Below are positions 51,801-59,433 of a stretch of 64,000 nt of DNA, in pieces. Below the pieces are notes generated by a model. It did no database searches. It saw only the letters and a list, made by a program, of their open reading frames with translations, and was not told the origin of the DNA. The stretch spans positions 310,001 through 374,000 of the forward strand of contig JAYQIF010000008.1 in assembly GCA_038141525.1 (NCBI GenBank). Direction: 5' to 3'. The position numbers and the translations under genes are program-made. Numbering within the stretch: the first letter of the stretch is position 1; every line of letters starts with the position of its first letter. The DNA comes from BACL21 sp038141525. Its GTDB lineage: Bacteria > Bacteroidota > Bacteroidia > Flavobacteriales > Flavobacteriaceae.

Positions 51801-52647
51801 CATGGATCTGGCAATCCTCCAAAGATGTCCGTTAAATTTAATCCACCTTCAGCGAATTGATATGGGTCGTAGGTAACGGCATTGAACGCACCAAAAGGCA
51901 CGTTTATGGTGGATAAATTCGTTTGTCCGAAGGCATTGTCATTACTCAGAATTATATATAGGTTATATTCAAAGCCCCCAGCCCCATCAGGTTCCCATAA
52001 ATAAAAATAAATATTGACATTGGAACCTCCGTTGCCATATTCAAAAGTAAGTAAGATGTCATTTTCCGTTCTTCCGCCATCAGGTCCTGAAGATGTAAAA
52101 GTAAGATCAGGATTTGCAGTTATCCCAGCCTGAAAGAATTCAAAATCGATATAAGATGTTCCGTTTGTTGAGCGACGGTCAGCCCCAAGCATTAGCCACT
52201 GCTGCGGATCACTAGGTACGGATTGATCCATACCCATGTGATACATCACATTGTGAATATCTCCCTTACCTGTAACCGAAGAATTGGTCCAAGTCCAGGT
52301 GTTGGGATCATTAAAAGCTTTTGACCCAGAAGTAAAACTGTTATCTGAATTAGTATTAAACTCATCTCTAATTAACTGGGTCAACCCAGTTAATGGATTT
52401 CCAGAATTATCCAGAACAAAACCACCAGACCCCGCGGAACCGATAACCCAGTCTCCTGCACCATTGGTCGGTGAATTGGCTTCTAACTTCCCATCAATTT
52501 CAAAACCACCGCTAGGAGTTTCAACATTGATGACCTGAGCCTCTATAGATTGAATGCGGTAAAGGCAGATAATAGAACAAATAAAAATACACGAAGTCCT
52601 GAATTTATTGAGTGAACAGGGACTGAGGCGATCTGATTTTTCGCCAT
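33809..52647 (-). CDS. giant SprB-like repeat adhesin with type B T9SS sorting domain (broken by indels in this sequence)
   Basis: Assembled length about 6,280 codons. The start at 52647 gives a signal peptide (MAKNQIASVPVHSINSGLRV, hydrophobic to IEA). A unique N-terminal region of about 400 residues (52.53-51.43 kb) is beta-rich, with FEFFQAGITANPDLTFTS and NVNIYFYLWEPDGAGG. Two diverged Ig-like modules (about 51.4-50.97 kb) precede about 62 tandem 84-residue modules. After the array come two DUF11-like domains (NLIKEAELVDNNGC; VRDWNDSNGNRIADVGETI) and a type B (CHU_C) sorting domain with YNGVTPNGDGKNDFFWI, YNRWGVLVW and LLPTGTYFYIL. Frameshifts are at about 52550 (one A missing), 50966, 45674 (CCC for CCCC), dozens in 37.8-42.7 kb, about 36580, 35915 and 34800. 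The gene heads an operon with sprF and the OmpA gene. Likely a surface filament for gliding or adhesion; the cargo of T9SS. Confidence 0.9.
35225..50966 (-). repeat. tandem array of about 62 units of 252 bp encoding Ig-like domains
   Basis: The exact 252-bp period can be read directly, for example between the same base at 45004 and 45256. Each unit encodes 84 residues of the Ig-like CHU_C-associated (Ig_7) type: WYDAATGGNVVADPSLSSVG, then VTYYAES, TGCTSLTRTAVTLEI, PVSGGDQSECESDPIQTL. Two cysteines per unit (36 and 64, counting from TWYD) could form one disulfide. Between 42.9 and 50.96 kb about 33 units are nearly identical at DNA level. Units at the 3' (C-terminal) edge, 35.2-36.3 kb, carry more silent and coding differences (NPILSSVG, AEAYSFNTG). 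Copy number depends on the assembly. Confidence 0.95.
37824..42690 (-). other. indel-riddled block of the repeat array
   Basis: About 19 units carry dozens of one- to few-base insertions and deletions (for example tctcccagc for tctccccagc, missing gg in ctggatagg, and short dropped stretches), but very few substitutions. Readable stretches keep the same consensus as the intact core. The pattern fits an unpolished or badly mapped long-read consensus in a region where short reads cannot be placed, rather than natural decay, which would mix substitutions with indels. Confidence 0.8.
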
Positions 52648-52817
52648 AGAAGTTCTTTCGCTTAATACGACCTGAAGAGAGGATGTCTTGAGAGAAGTAG
52701 CAAAACGTCGGAACCTTTTTAAACTGGGGCTAATTCCGTACATAATTACTTAAATATGTTATGCATTTAACCGTGCACCGGGACTTAGAATAATATTTAA
52801 TTATTTTATTGGTAATT

Positions 52818-52845
52818 CAAAAGTAACACCAAACAGCCTATCAAA
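52818..52845 (-). promoter_or_regulatory. putative promoter of the adhesin-sprF-ompA operon
   Basis: On the minus strand TTTG (52845-52842) and TACTTTTG (52825-52818, a perfect TAnnTTTG) are separated by 16 bases, one short of the usual 17-23. Confidence 0.45.
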
Positions 52846-53062
52846 CTTAATGGGCGACATAAATTTCGTTGTGGTGTCAATAATCGTCGTTGAACTACAC
52901 AAAATTGAAGATTTTCGTAAGAATTATTTTTTCAAAAAACCCATAAAACATTGATTTGTTGACAATTATAGTTTGCATAGCTGTAGGAATTATTAAATAA
53001 TATTAATGTCAACTCTCTTTTCTCCTAATGGCTTTCATCAATGAAGAGTTAGGCGGAAATAC

Positions 53063-53070
53063 TATCTTTG
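53063..53070 (+). promoter_or_regulatory. putative -7 element of prfC
   Basis: TATCTTTG is a perfect TAnnTTTG, 16 bases before the prfC ATG, implying a short leader. No -33 TTG at a fitting distance. Confidence 0.4.
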
Positions 53071-53085
53071 CCGCAAATTCCCAAT

Positions 53086-54675
53086 ATGTCCTTACTACAA
53101 GAAATTAAGCGTAGAAAAACCTTTGGCATTATTTCTCACCCAGATGCGGGTAAAACAACATTAACAGAGAAATTGCTCCTTTTCGGGGGTGCCATACAAG
53201 AGGCCGGTGCGGTAAAGAGCAACAAAATTAAAAAAGCGGCCACATCAGATTTCATGGAAATCGAGCGTCAACGGGGGATTTCGGTAGCCACCTCAGTTTT
53301 AGCTTTTGAATACAAAGGTTTAAAAATAAACATCCTTGATACACCAGGACATAAAGATTTTGCCGAGGATACATTCCGCACACTGACCGCAGTAGACAGT
53401 GTTATTGTGGTTATTGATGTGGCCAAAGGGGTTGAGGAACAAACTGAAAAGCTGGTCGAGGTCTGTCGTATGCGCCGCATACCGATAATTGTATTTATCA
53501 ATAAACTCGATCGCGAGGGGAAAGATGCCTTTGATCTACTTGACGAAATTGAACAAAAGCTCAAACTCAAGGTCACCCCACTGTCCTTCCCGATAGGTAT
53601 GGGATATGACTTCAAAGGCATTTACAATATTTGGGAGAAGAACGTAAATCTGTTCAGTGGCGATTCTCGAAAAAATATCGAGGAAACCATTCAGATAGAG
53701 GATCTAAATAATCCGCAACTCGATGATTTAATCGGCGCGCAAGCAGCCTCAACCTTACGTGATGAACTCGAGTTAATCAAAGAAGTATACCCCAATTTTG
53801 ACCATGAAGCCTATTTAGAAAGCCACCTTCACCCGGTCTTCTTTGGATCGGCATTAAATAATTTCGGGGTCAGAGAATTACTCGATGCTTTTATTGCTGT
53901 AGCGCCACAGCCAAGGCCCAAAGAGAGTTCAACCCGTCAGGTCTCCCCTACCGAAGACAAATTTTCAGGTTTTGTATTCAAAATCCATGCGAACATGGAT
54001 CCAAAACATAGGGATCGCCTAGCCTTTGTCAAAATAGTCTCAGGAACTTTCGAGCGCAATACTCCTTATTGGCATGTTCGATCTGGCAAGAAAATGAAGT
54101 TCTCGAGCCCCAATGCGTTTTTTGCCGAGAAAAAAGAAATTGTGGAGATAAGTTACCCCGGAGATATCGTCGGGCTTCATGATACAGGAAATTTTAAAAT
54201 TGGCGACACATTGACCGAAGGAGAGCACATGGAGTATAAAGGCATTCCAAGCTTCTCACCCGAGCACTTTAAATACATCAACAATGCGGACCCGATGAAA
54301 AGCAAACAGCTAGAAAAAGGCATTGATCAGCTTATGGACGAGGGTGTTGCCCAGCTTTTTACCCTAGACTTAAATGGCCGCAAAGTAATAGGAACAGTAG
54401 GCGCTCTTCAGTTTGAAGTGATACAATACAGGCTTGAGCACGAGTATGGTGCTAAATGTAGCTACGAACCACTCAATGTATTTAAAGCTTGCTGGGTCGA
54501 ACCAAGTGACCCCAAAAATGAGGAATTCACAGAATTCAAAAGGGTAAAATCAAAATTCTTGGCTCGAGATAAATCGGGACAGCAGGTATTCTTTGCTGAT
54601 TCTGCTTTTACCTTACAAATGACCCAACAAAATTACCCCAGCATCAAATTCCACTTTGTGAGTGAATTTGATTAA
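53086..54675 (+). CDS. prfC: peptide chain release factor 3
   Basis: GTPase that recycles release factors RF1/RF2 after translation termination. Intact, 529 residues from the ATG at 53086 (MSLLQEIKRRKTFGIISHP); the TTG at 53068 lies in the promoter. The G domain has HPDAGKTTLTEKLL (G1), the switch regions MEIERQRGISVATSV and DTPGHKDFAEDTFRTL (G3), and FINKLDREGKDAFDLLDEI (G4). SDFMEIERQRGIS distinguishes RF3 from EF-G. The 3' end overlaps the convergent DUF3467 gene by four bases. Confidence 0.96.
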   Translation: MSLLQEIKRRKTFGIISHPDAGKTTLTEKLLLFGGAIQEAGAVKSNKIKKAATSDFMEIERQRGISVATSVLAFEYKGLKINILDTPGHKDFAEDTFRTLTAVDSVIVVIDVAKGVEEQTEKLVEVCRMRRIPIIVFINKLDREGKDAFDLLDEIEQKLKLKVTPLSFPIGMGYDFKGIYNIWEKNVNLFSGDSRKNIEETIQIEDLNNPQLDDLIGAQAASTLRDELELIKEVYPNFDHEAYLESHLHPVFFGSALNNFGVRELLDAFIAVAPQPRPKESSTRQVSPTEDKFSGFVFKIHANMDPKHRDRLAFVKIVSGTFERNTPYWHVRSGKKMKFSSPNAFFAEKKEIVEISYPGDIVGLHDTGNFKIGDTLTEGEHMEYKGIPSFSPEHFKYINNADPMKSKQLEKGIDQLMDEGVAQLFTLDLNGRKVIGTVGALQFEVIQYRLEHEYGAKCSYEPLNVFKACWVEPSDPKNEEFTEFKRVKSKFLARDKSGQQVFFADSAFTLQMTQQNYPSIKFHFVSEFD

Positions 54676-54986
54676 GCCTCGCCTGTAGGACCAAAATAAA
54701 TGGGCATCGTTGACTGTTGGTAGTCTTTGATTTCGCCGTGCATCGACTCAAATCGCTGTACGTTATCTGCAATGGCTTTTAACAAGCGTTTAGCATGTTG
54801 AGGCGTCAGCACGATTCGTGACTTGACCTTGCTTTTTGGCACCCCAGGCATAACTGTAATAAAATCGAGAACAAACTCGGATTGAGAGTGATTAATGATC
54901 GCTAGGTTGCTGTAAATACCCTGAGCTATACTCTCATCTAATTCGATATTGATTTGATTCGGTTTTTTCGTTTTTTGGTCAGACAT
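54672..54986 (-). CDS. DUF3467 family protein
   Basis: Intact, 104 residues. INIELDESIAQGIYSNLAII, EFVLDFITVMPGVP and SRIVLTPQHAKRLLKAIADN are the core of DUF3467, a small cytoplasmic family of unknown role that commonly neighbours rpoC in Bacteroidota. It lies beyond the rpoC terminator and would need its own promoter or read-through; I see no clear promoter. Confidence 0.85.
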   Translation of the reverse strand: MSDQKTKKPNQINIELDESIAQGIYSNLAIINHSQSEFVLDFITVMPGVPKSKVKSRIVLTPQHAKRLLKAIADNVQRFESMHGEIKDYQQSTMPIYFGPTGEA

Positions 54987-55009
54987 AAACTAAGGAGTAT
55001 TATGATTGT

Positions 55010-55041
55010 AAAAAAAATGCGCTCCTGAATTCAGGAGCGCA
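55010..55041 (-). terminator. intrinsic terminator of the rpoBC operon
   Basis: A perfect 24-base inverted repeat (55018-55041, effectively an 8-10-bp stem with a short AATT-centred loop) is followed on the minus strand by eight T (55017-55010). It lies 15 bases past the rpoC stop. Confidence 0.88.
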
Positions 55042-55055
55042 AATTATATTGAAAC

Positions 55056-58000
55056 TTAATTAAAGTTCACTTCTTCTTGTGGCTCATGGGTCATGGCCTC
55101 AAGTTCTTCTTTTGATCCTACGATAATGGTATCATAGTTTCTCATTCCAGTACCTGCTGGTATCTTGTGACCAACAATTACGTTTTCCTTGAGTCCTTCT
55201 AGTCCATCAACCTTACCGCTCACGGCTGCCTCATTAAGTACTTTTGTCGTCTCCTGGAACGAAGCTGCTGAGATAAACGATTTAGTTTGAAGAGATGCTC
55301 TGGTGATTCCTTGCAAAATTGGTGTAGCCGTTGCAGCGACCGCATCACGCGCAACTACAATAGCTTTATCTTCACGCTTGAGCAATGAATTCTCATCACG
55401 TAACTCCCTAGAGGAGAGAATTTGACCTTCCTTCAATGTCGCTGAATCTCCGGCATTCTCGACTACTTTCATTCCGAAAATTTTATCATTTTCTTCGATA
55501 AAGTCATCTTTGTGTGCCAATTGATTTTCTAAGAACAAGGTGTCTCCTGGATCCACAATGCGAACCTTGCGCATCATCTGACGTACTACCACTTCGAAGT
55601 GCTTGTCATTAATCTTCACGCCTTGTAAGCGATAGACCTCTTGAACCTCGTTGACCAAATACTGCTGAACAGCCGATGGTCCTTTGATTTTCAAAATATC
55701 CTCTGGTGTTATGGAACCATCAGAAAGCGGCATTCCAGCACGAACGTAATCATTTTCTTGGACCAAGATTTGATTGGATAATTTCACCAAATATTTCTTG
55801 ATTTCCCCAAGTTTGGATTCAACAATAATCTCACGATTTCCACGCTTAATTTTACCAAACGAAACAACTCCATCTATCTCACTAACTACGGCAGGATTCG
55901 ATGGGTTTCGCGCCTCAAATAATTCCGTAACACGTGGAAGACCTCCGGTGATATCACCAGCTTTTGCAGACTTGCGTGGAATTTTTACAAGGATTTTTCC
56001 CACTTTGATTTTGTCTTGGTCATCCACCATCAAATGCGCCCCAACCGGTAGGTTGTAAGAACGAATGATTTTGTTTTTACCGTCGACAATATGCAATGTT
56101 GGAATTTTCTTTTTATCGCGTGACTCAGAAATTACTTTTTCTTGGAATCCAGTTTGTTCATCAATCTCAACTTGGAAAGTAACCCCTTGTTCGATATTCT
56201 CAAACTTGATTTTACCAGCAAACTCCGAAATGATTACCCCATTATACGGATCCCATTGACATACGACATCTTCCTTTTTGACTTTTTGACCATTTTTGAC
56301 CATTAAAGTCGAACCGTAAGGAATGTTATTCGTACTGAGTGTGATGCCAGACTTTTCATCAATCAATTTAGCTTCAGAGGTTCGAGAAATTACGATATCG
56401 ACTGTATTGCCTTCGCTATCCTCACCTTTGACAGTTTTCAGGTCTTCAATTTCTAAACGACCCGCAAACTTAGTGACTAACTTGTTGTCTTCTGAAATGT
56501 TTCCAGCAATACCTCCAACGTGGAAGGTTCTCAGGGTCAGCTGAGTTCCTGGCTCACCAATAGATTGGGCGGCAACGACACCAACGGCCTCACCTCTTTG
56601 AACCATTTTATTGGTGGCAAGATTGCGTCCATAACATTGCGCACAAATTCCTTTTTTCGCCTCACAAGTCAAAGCCGAACGCACCTCAACGCTCTCCACT
56701 GGAGAGGCGTCTATTTTGGCTGCTATGGCCTCGGTAATATGGTCTCCTGCCGCAACGAGTAGCTCTGAACTCAATGGATCATGGACATCATTCAGTGCCG
56801 TTCTACCCTTGATTCGATCGCCTAAGGATTCAACAACTTCCTCATTTTTCTTAAGTGGCGTCACCTCAATACCTCTTAGCGTCCCACAATCCTCAGAGTT
56901 GATGATCACATCTTGAGAAACGTCTACCAGACGACGAGTCAAATATCCTGCATCAGCAGTTTTTAGTGCCGTATCGGCAAGACCCTTACGCGCCCCGTGT
57001 GTGGAAATAAAATACTCTAAAATAGAAAGTCCTTCCTTAAAGTTGGATAAAATCGGGTTTTCAATGATTTCACCACCGCCAGAATTGGATTTCTTTGGCT
57101 TAGCCATCAGTCCTCGCATCCCTGTAAGCTGTCGAATTTGTTCTTTCGAACCACGCGCTCCAGAATCCAACATCATATATACCGAGTTAAACCCTTGTTG
57201 ATCCTCTCGAATGCGCTTCATCGACAACTCAGTCAATTCAGCATTGGTTGCGGTCCAAATATCAATGACCTGATTGTAGCGCTCATTATTGGTAATGAGC
57301 CCCATATTATAATTTGCGATGATACCATCCACTTGGGTATTCGCTGTATCGATCATGCTTTGTTTTTCGGCCGGAATGATAATGTCACCAAGACTGAACG
57401 ACAATCCACCTTCAAAAGCAAACTTATATCCTAGATTTTTAATCTCATCTAAGAAATCTGCAGTTTCAGGAACTGAGGTTACTGATAAAATATGACCAAT
57501 GATGTCACGCAGGGACTTCTTGGTCAATACTTCATTGATATAACCCGCTTGTTCAGGAACTGAATGGTTAAAAATAACTCGGCCTGTGGTCGTAGTGATG
57601 AGCTGAGTAGTCAGAGCACCCTCCTCATTAAAGTCCATGGTACGCACTTTAATTTCGGCATTCAAATCGACTTTACCCTCATTGTAGGCAATGAAAACTT
57701 CCTCCGGAGAGTAAAACGTGAGTCCTTGTCCCTTGACCACAAAATCTTTGGTTGTTTTTCGCAGCTTTGTCATGTAATAAAGACCCAATACCATATCCTG
57801 AGAAGGAACCGCCACTGGTGAACCATTGGCTGGGTTCAATATGTTGTGGGAAGCCAACATCAACAATTGGGCTTCCAAAATAGCCTCTGGACCTAATGGT
57901 AGGTGTACTGCCATTTGATCCCCATCAAAATCCGCATTAAACGCCGTACAAACTAGTGGGTGCAATTGAATTGCTTTACCCTCGATTAGTTTTGGCTGAA

Positions 58001-59357
58001 AGGCCTGAATCCCGAGTCTGTACAAAGTGGGGGCCCGGTTCAATAAGACTGGATGACCTTTGAGTACGTTTTCTAAGATATCCCAAACTACAGGTTCTTT
58101 CTTATCGATAATCTTCTTAGCCGACTTAACCGTCTTGACAATACCGCGCTCTATGAGCTTGCGAATAACAAAAGGTTTATACAGCTCGGCTGCCATATTT
58201 TTTGGCAAACCACATTCGTATAGCTTTAATTCTGGACCAACGACAATTACCGAACGTGCCGAATAATCAACACGTTTACCGAGTAAGTTTTGACGGAAAC
58301 GCCCTTGCTTCCCTTTTAATGAGTCAGAAAGAGATTTCAGTGGTCGATTACTGTCTGTTTTTACAGCCGATGCCTTACGGGTGTTATCAAACAATGAATC
58401 AACAGATTCTTGTAACATACGCTTTTCATTACGCAATATTACCTCTGGAGCCTTGATTTCCATCAAGCGCTTGAGACGGTTGTTACGAATGATCACACGG
58501 CGGTATAAATCATTCAAGTCGGAAGTCGCAAATCGTCCTCCATCAAGCGGCACAAGTGGGCGTAATTCTGGCGGAATCACCGGAACAACCTTCATGATCA
58601 TCCACTCGGGACGATTTTCGCGGTTCAAAGCGGCCTCACGGAATGACTCAACAACTTGAAGGCGTTTTAAGGCCTCTGTCTTACGTTGTTTTGACGTTTC
58701 ATTATTTGCCTTATGTCTTAATTCAAACGACAGCGTATCGAGATCGATTCGATTGAGCAACTCCTCAAGACACTCTGCTCCCATCTTGGCGATGAACTTA
58801 TTCGGATCACTGTCCTCCAAATATAGATTCTCTTGTGGCAACGCATCGAGTATGTTCAAATACTCTTCCTCGGTCAAGAAATCCATTTTTTGTACCGGTT
58901 CCCCTTCCTCATTAGTCGCGATACCCGGTTGAATCACCACATAGCGCTCATAATAAATAATCATGTCTAATTTCTTGGAAGGAAGACCAAGCAAATACCC
59001 GATTTTATTCGGTAAGGATCTGAAATACCAAATATGCGCCACAGGAACAACTAGGTTAATGTGCCCTACTCGATCACGACGGACCTTTTTCTCAGTCACC
59101 TCAACACCGCAACGATCACAGACGATTCCCTTGTAGCGAATTCTCTTGTATTTTCCACAAGCACACTCATAGTCCTTTACAGGACCAAAGATGCGCTCAC
59201 AGAACAAACCGTCACGTTCTGGCTTGTGTGTACGATAGTTGATGGTCTCAGGTTTTAACACTTCTCCACGAGACTCAGCCAAAATAGATTCTGGCGATGC
59301 CAAACCGATAGAAATCTTGTTAAATCTCTGTACTGTGTTTTCTTTATTTCTTGACAT
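55056..59357 (-). CDS. rpoC: DNA-directed RNA polymerase subunit beta'
   Basis: Catalytic subunit of RNA polymerase. Intact, 1,433 residues. The N-terminal zinc finger (CACGKYKRIRYKGIVCDRCG), the lid/rudder region RRDRVGHINLVVPVAHIW, the catalytic NADFDGDQMAVHLPL with three Asp, the second zinc site (CGTLRG ... CEAKKGICAQCYGRN), the trigger loop region (GAVGEPGTQLTLRTFHVGG-type; here AAQSIGEPGTQLTLRTFH) and the C-terminal omega-contact region are present. It follows rpoB by 76 bases and shares its transcript. Confidence 0.99.
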   Translation of the reverse strand: MSRNKENTVQRFNKISIGLASPESILAESRGEVLKPETINYRTHKPERDGLFCERIFGPVKDYECACGKYKRIRYKGIVCDRCGVEVTEKKVRRDRVGHINLVVPVAHIWYFRSLPNKIGYLLGLPSKKLDMIIYYERYVVIQPGIATNEEGEPVQKMDFLTEEEYLNILDALPQENLYLEDSDPNKFIAKMGAECLEELLNRIDLDTLSFELRHKANNETSKQRKTEALKRLQVVESFREAALNRENRPEWMIMKVVPVIPPELRPLVPLDGGRFATSDLNDLYRRVIIRNNRLKRLMEIKAPEVILRNEKRMLQESVDSLFDNTRKASAVKTDSNRPLKSLSDSLKGKQGRFRQNLLGKRVDYSARSVIVVGPELKLYECGLPKNMAAELYKPFVIRKLIERGIVKTVKSAKKIIDKKEPVVWDILENVLKGHPVLLNRAPTLYRLGIQAFQPKLIEGKAIQLHPLVCTAFNADFDGDQMAVHLPLGPEAILEAQLLMLASHNILNPANGSPVAVPSQDMVLGLYYMTKLRKTTKDFVVKGQGLTFYSPEEVFIAYNEGKVDLNAEIKVRTMDFNEEGALTTQLITTTTGRVIFNHSVPEQAGYINEVLTKKSLRDIIGHILSVTSVPETADFLDEIKNLGYKFAFEGGLSFSLGDIIIPAEKQSMIDTANTQVDGIIANYNMGLITNNERYNQVIDIWTATNAELTELSMKRIREDQQGFNSVYMMLDSGARGSKEQIRQLTGMRGLMAKPKKSNSGGGEIIENPILSNFKEGLSILEYFISTHGARKGLADTALKTADAGYLTRRLVDVSQDVIINSEDCGTLRGIEVTPLKKNEEVVESLGDRIKGRTALNDVHDPLSSELLVAAGDHITEAIAAKIDASPVESVEVRSALTCEAKKGICAQCYGRNLATNKMVQRGEAVGVVAAQSIGEPGTQLTLRTFHVGGIAGNISEDNKLVTKFAGRLEIEDLKTVKGEDSEGNTVDIVISRTSEAKLIDEKSGITLSTNNIPYGSTLMVKNGQKVKKEDVVCQWDPYNGVIISEFAGKIKFENIEQGVTFQVEIDEQTGFQEKVISESRDKKKIPTLHIVDGKNKIIRSYNLPVGAHLMVDDQDKIKVGKILVKIPRKSAKAGDITGGLPRVTELFEARNPSNPAVVSEIDGVVSFGKIKRGNREIIVESKLGEIKKYLVKLSNQILVQENDYVRAGMPLSDGSITPEDILKIKGPSAVQQYLVNEVQEVYRLQGVKINDKHFEVVVRQMMRKVRIVDPGDTLFLENQLAHKDDFIEENDKIFGMKVVENAGDSATLKEGQILSSRELRDENSLLKREDKAIVVARDAVAATATPILQGITRASLQTKSFISAASFQETTKVLNEAAVSGKVDGLEGLKENVIVGHKIPAGTGMRNYDTIIVGSKEELEAMTHEPQEEVNFN

Positions 59358-59433
59358 AATGCTTAAAATAATCTTTAATTTGTTAGTTGTGTGTTATGGT
59401 CACACTGCTCATCGCAAAGGGGTTAAACCCGAC

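Larger units (their letters stand above)
52648..53085. other. 438-bp divergent intergenic region between the adhesin operon and prfC
   Basis: AT-rich, with no open reading frame I can support. It holds a promoter match for each neighbour and a leader of about 165 bases for the adhesin. No further structure is evident. Confidence 0.6.

Noticed and set aside
52540..52560. Phase-variable switch in the adhesin signal peptide
   Set aside because: The break is at a run of only two or three A, too short for slipped-strand switching, and matches the error pattern elsewhere in the window.
53068..53085. TTG start of prfC at 53068
   Set aside because: The TTG is part of the TATCTTTG promoter element; the ATG at 53086 gives the standard RF3 N-terminus.
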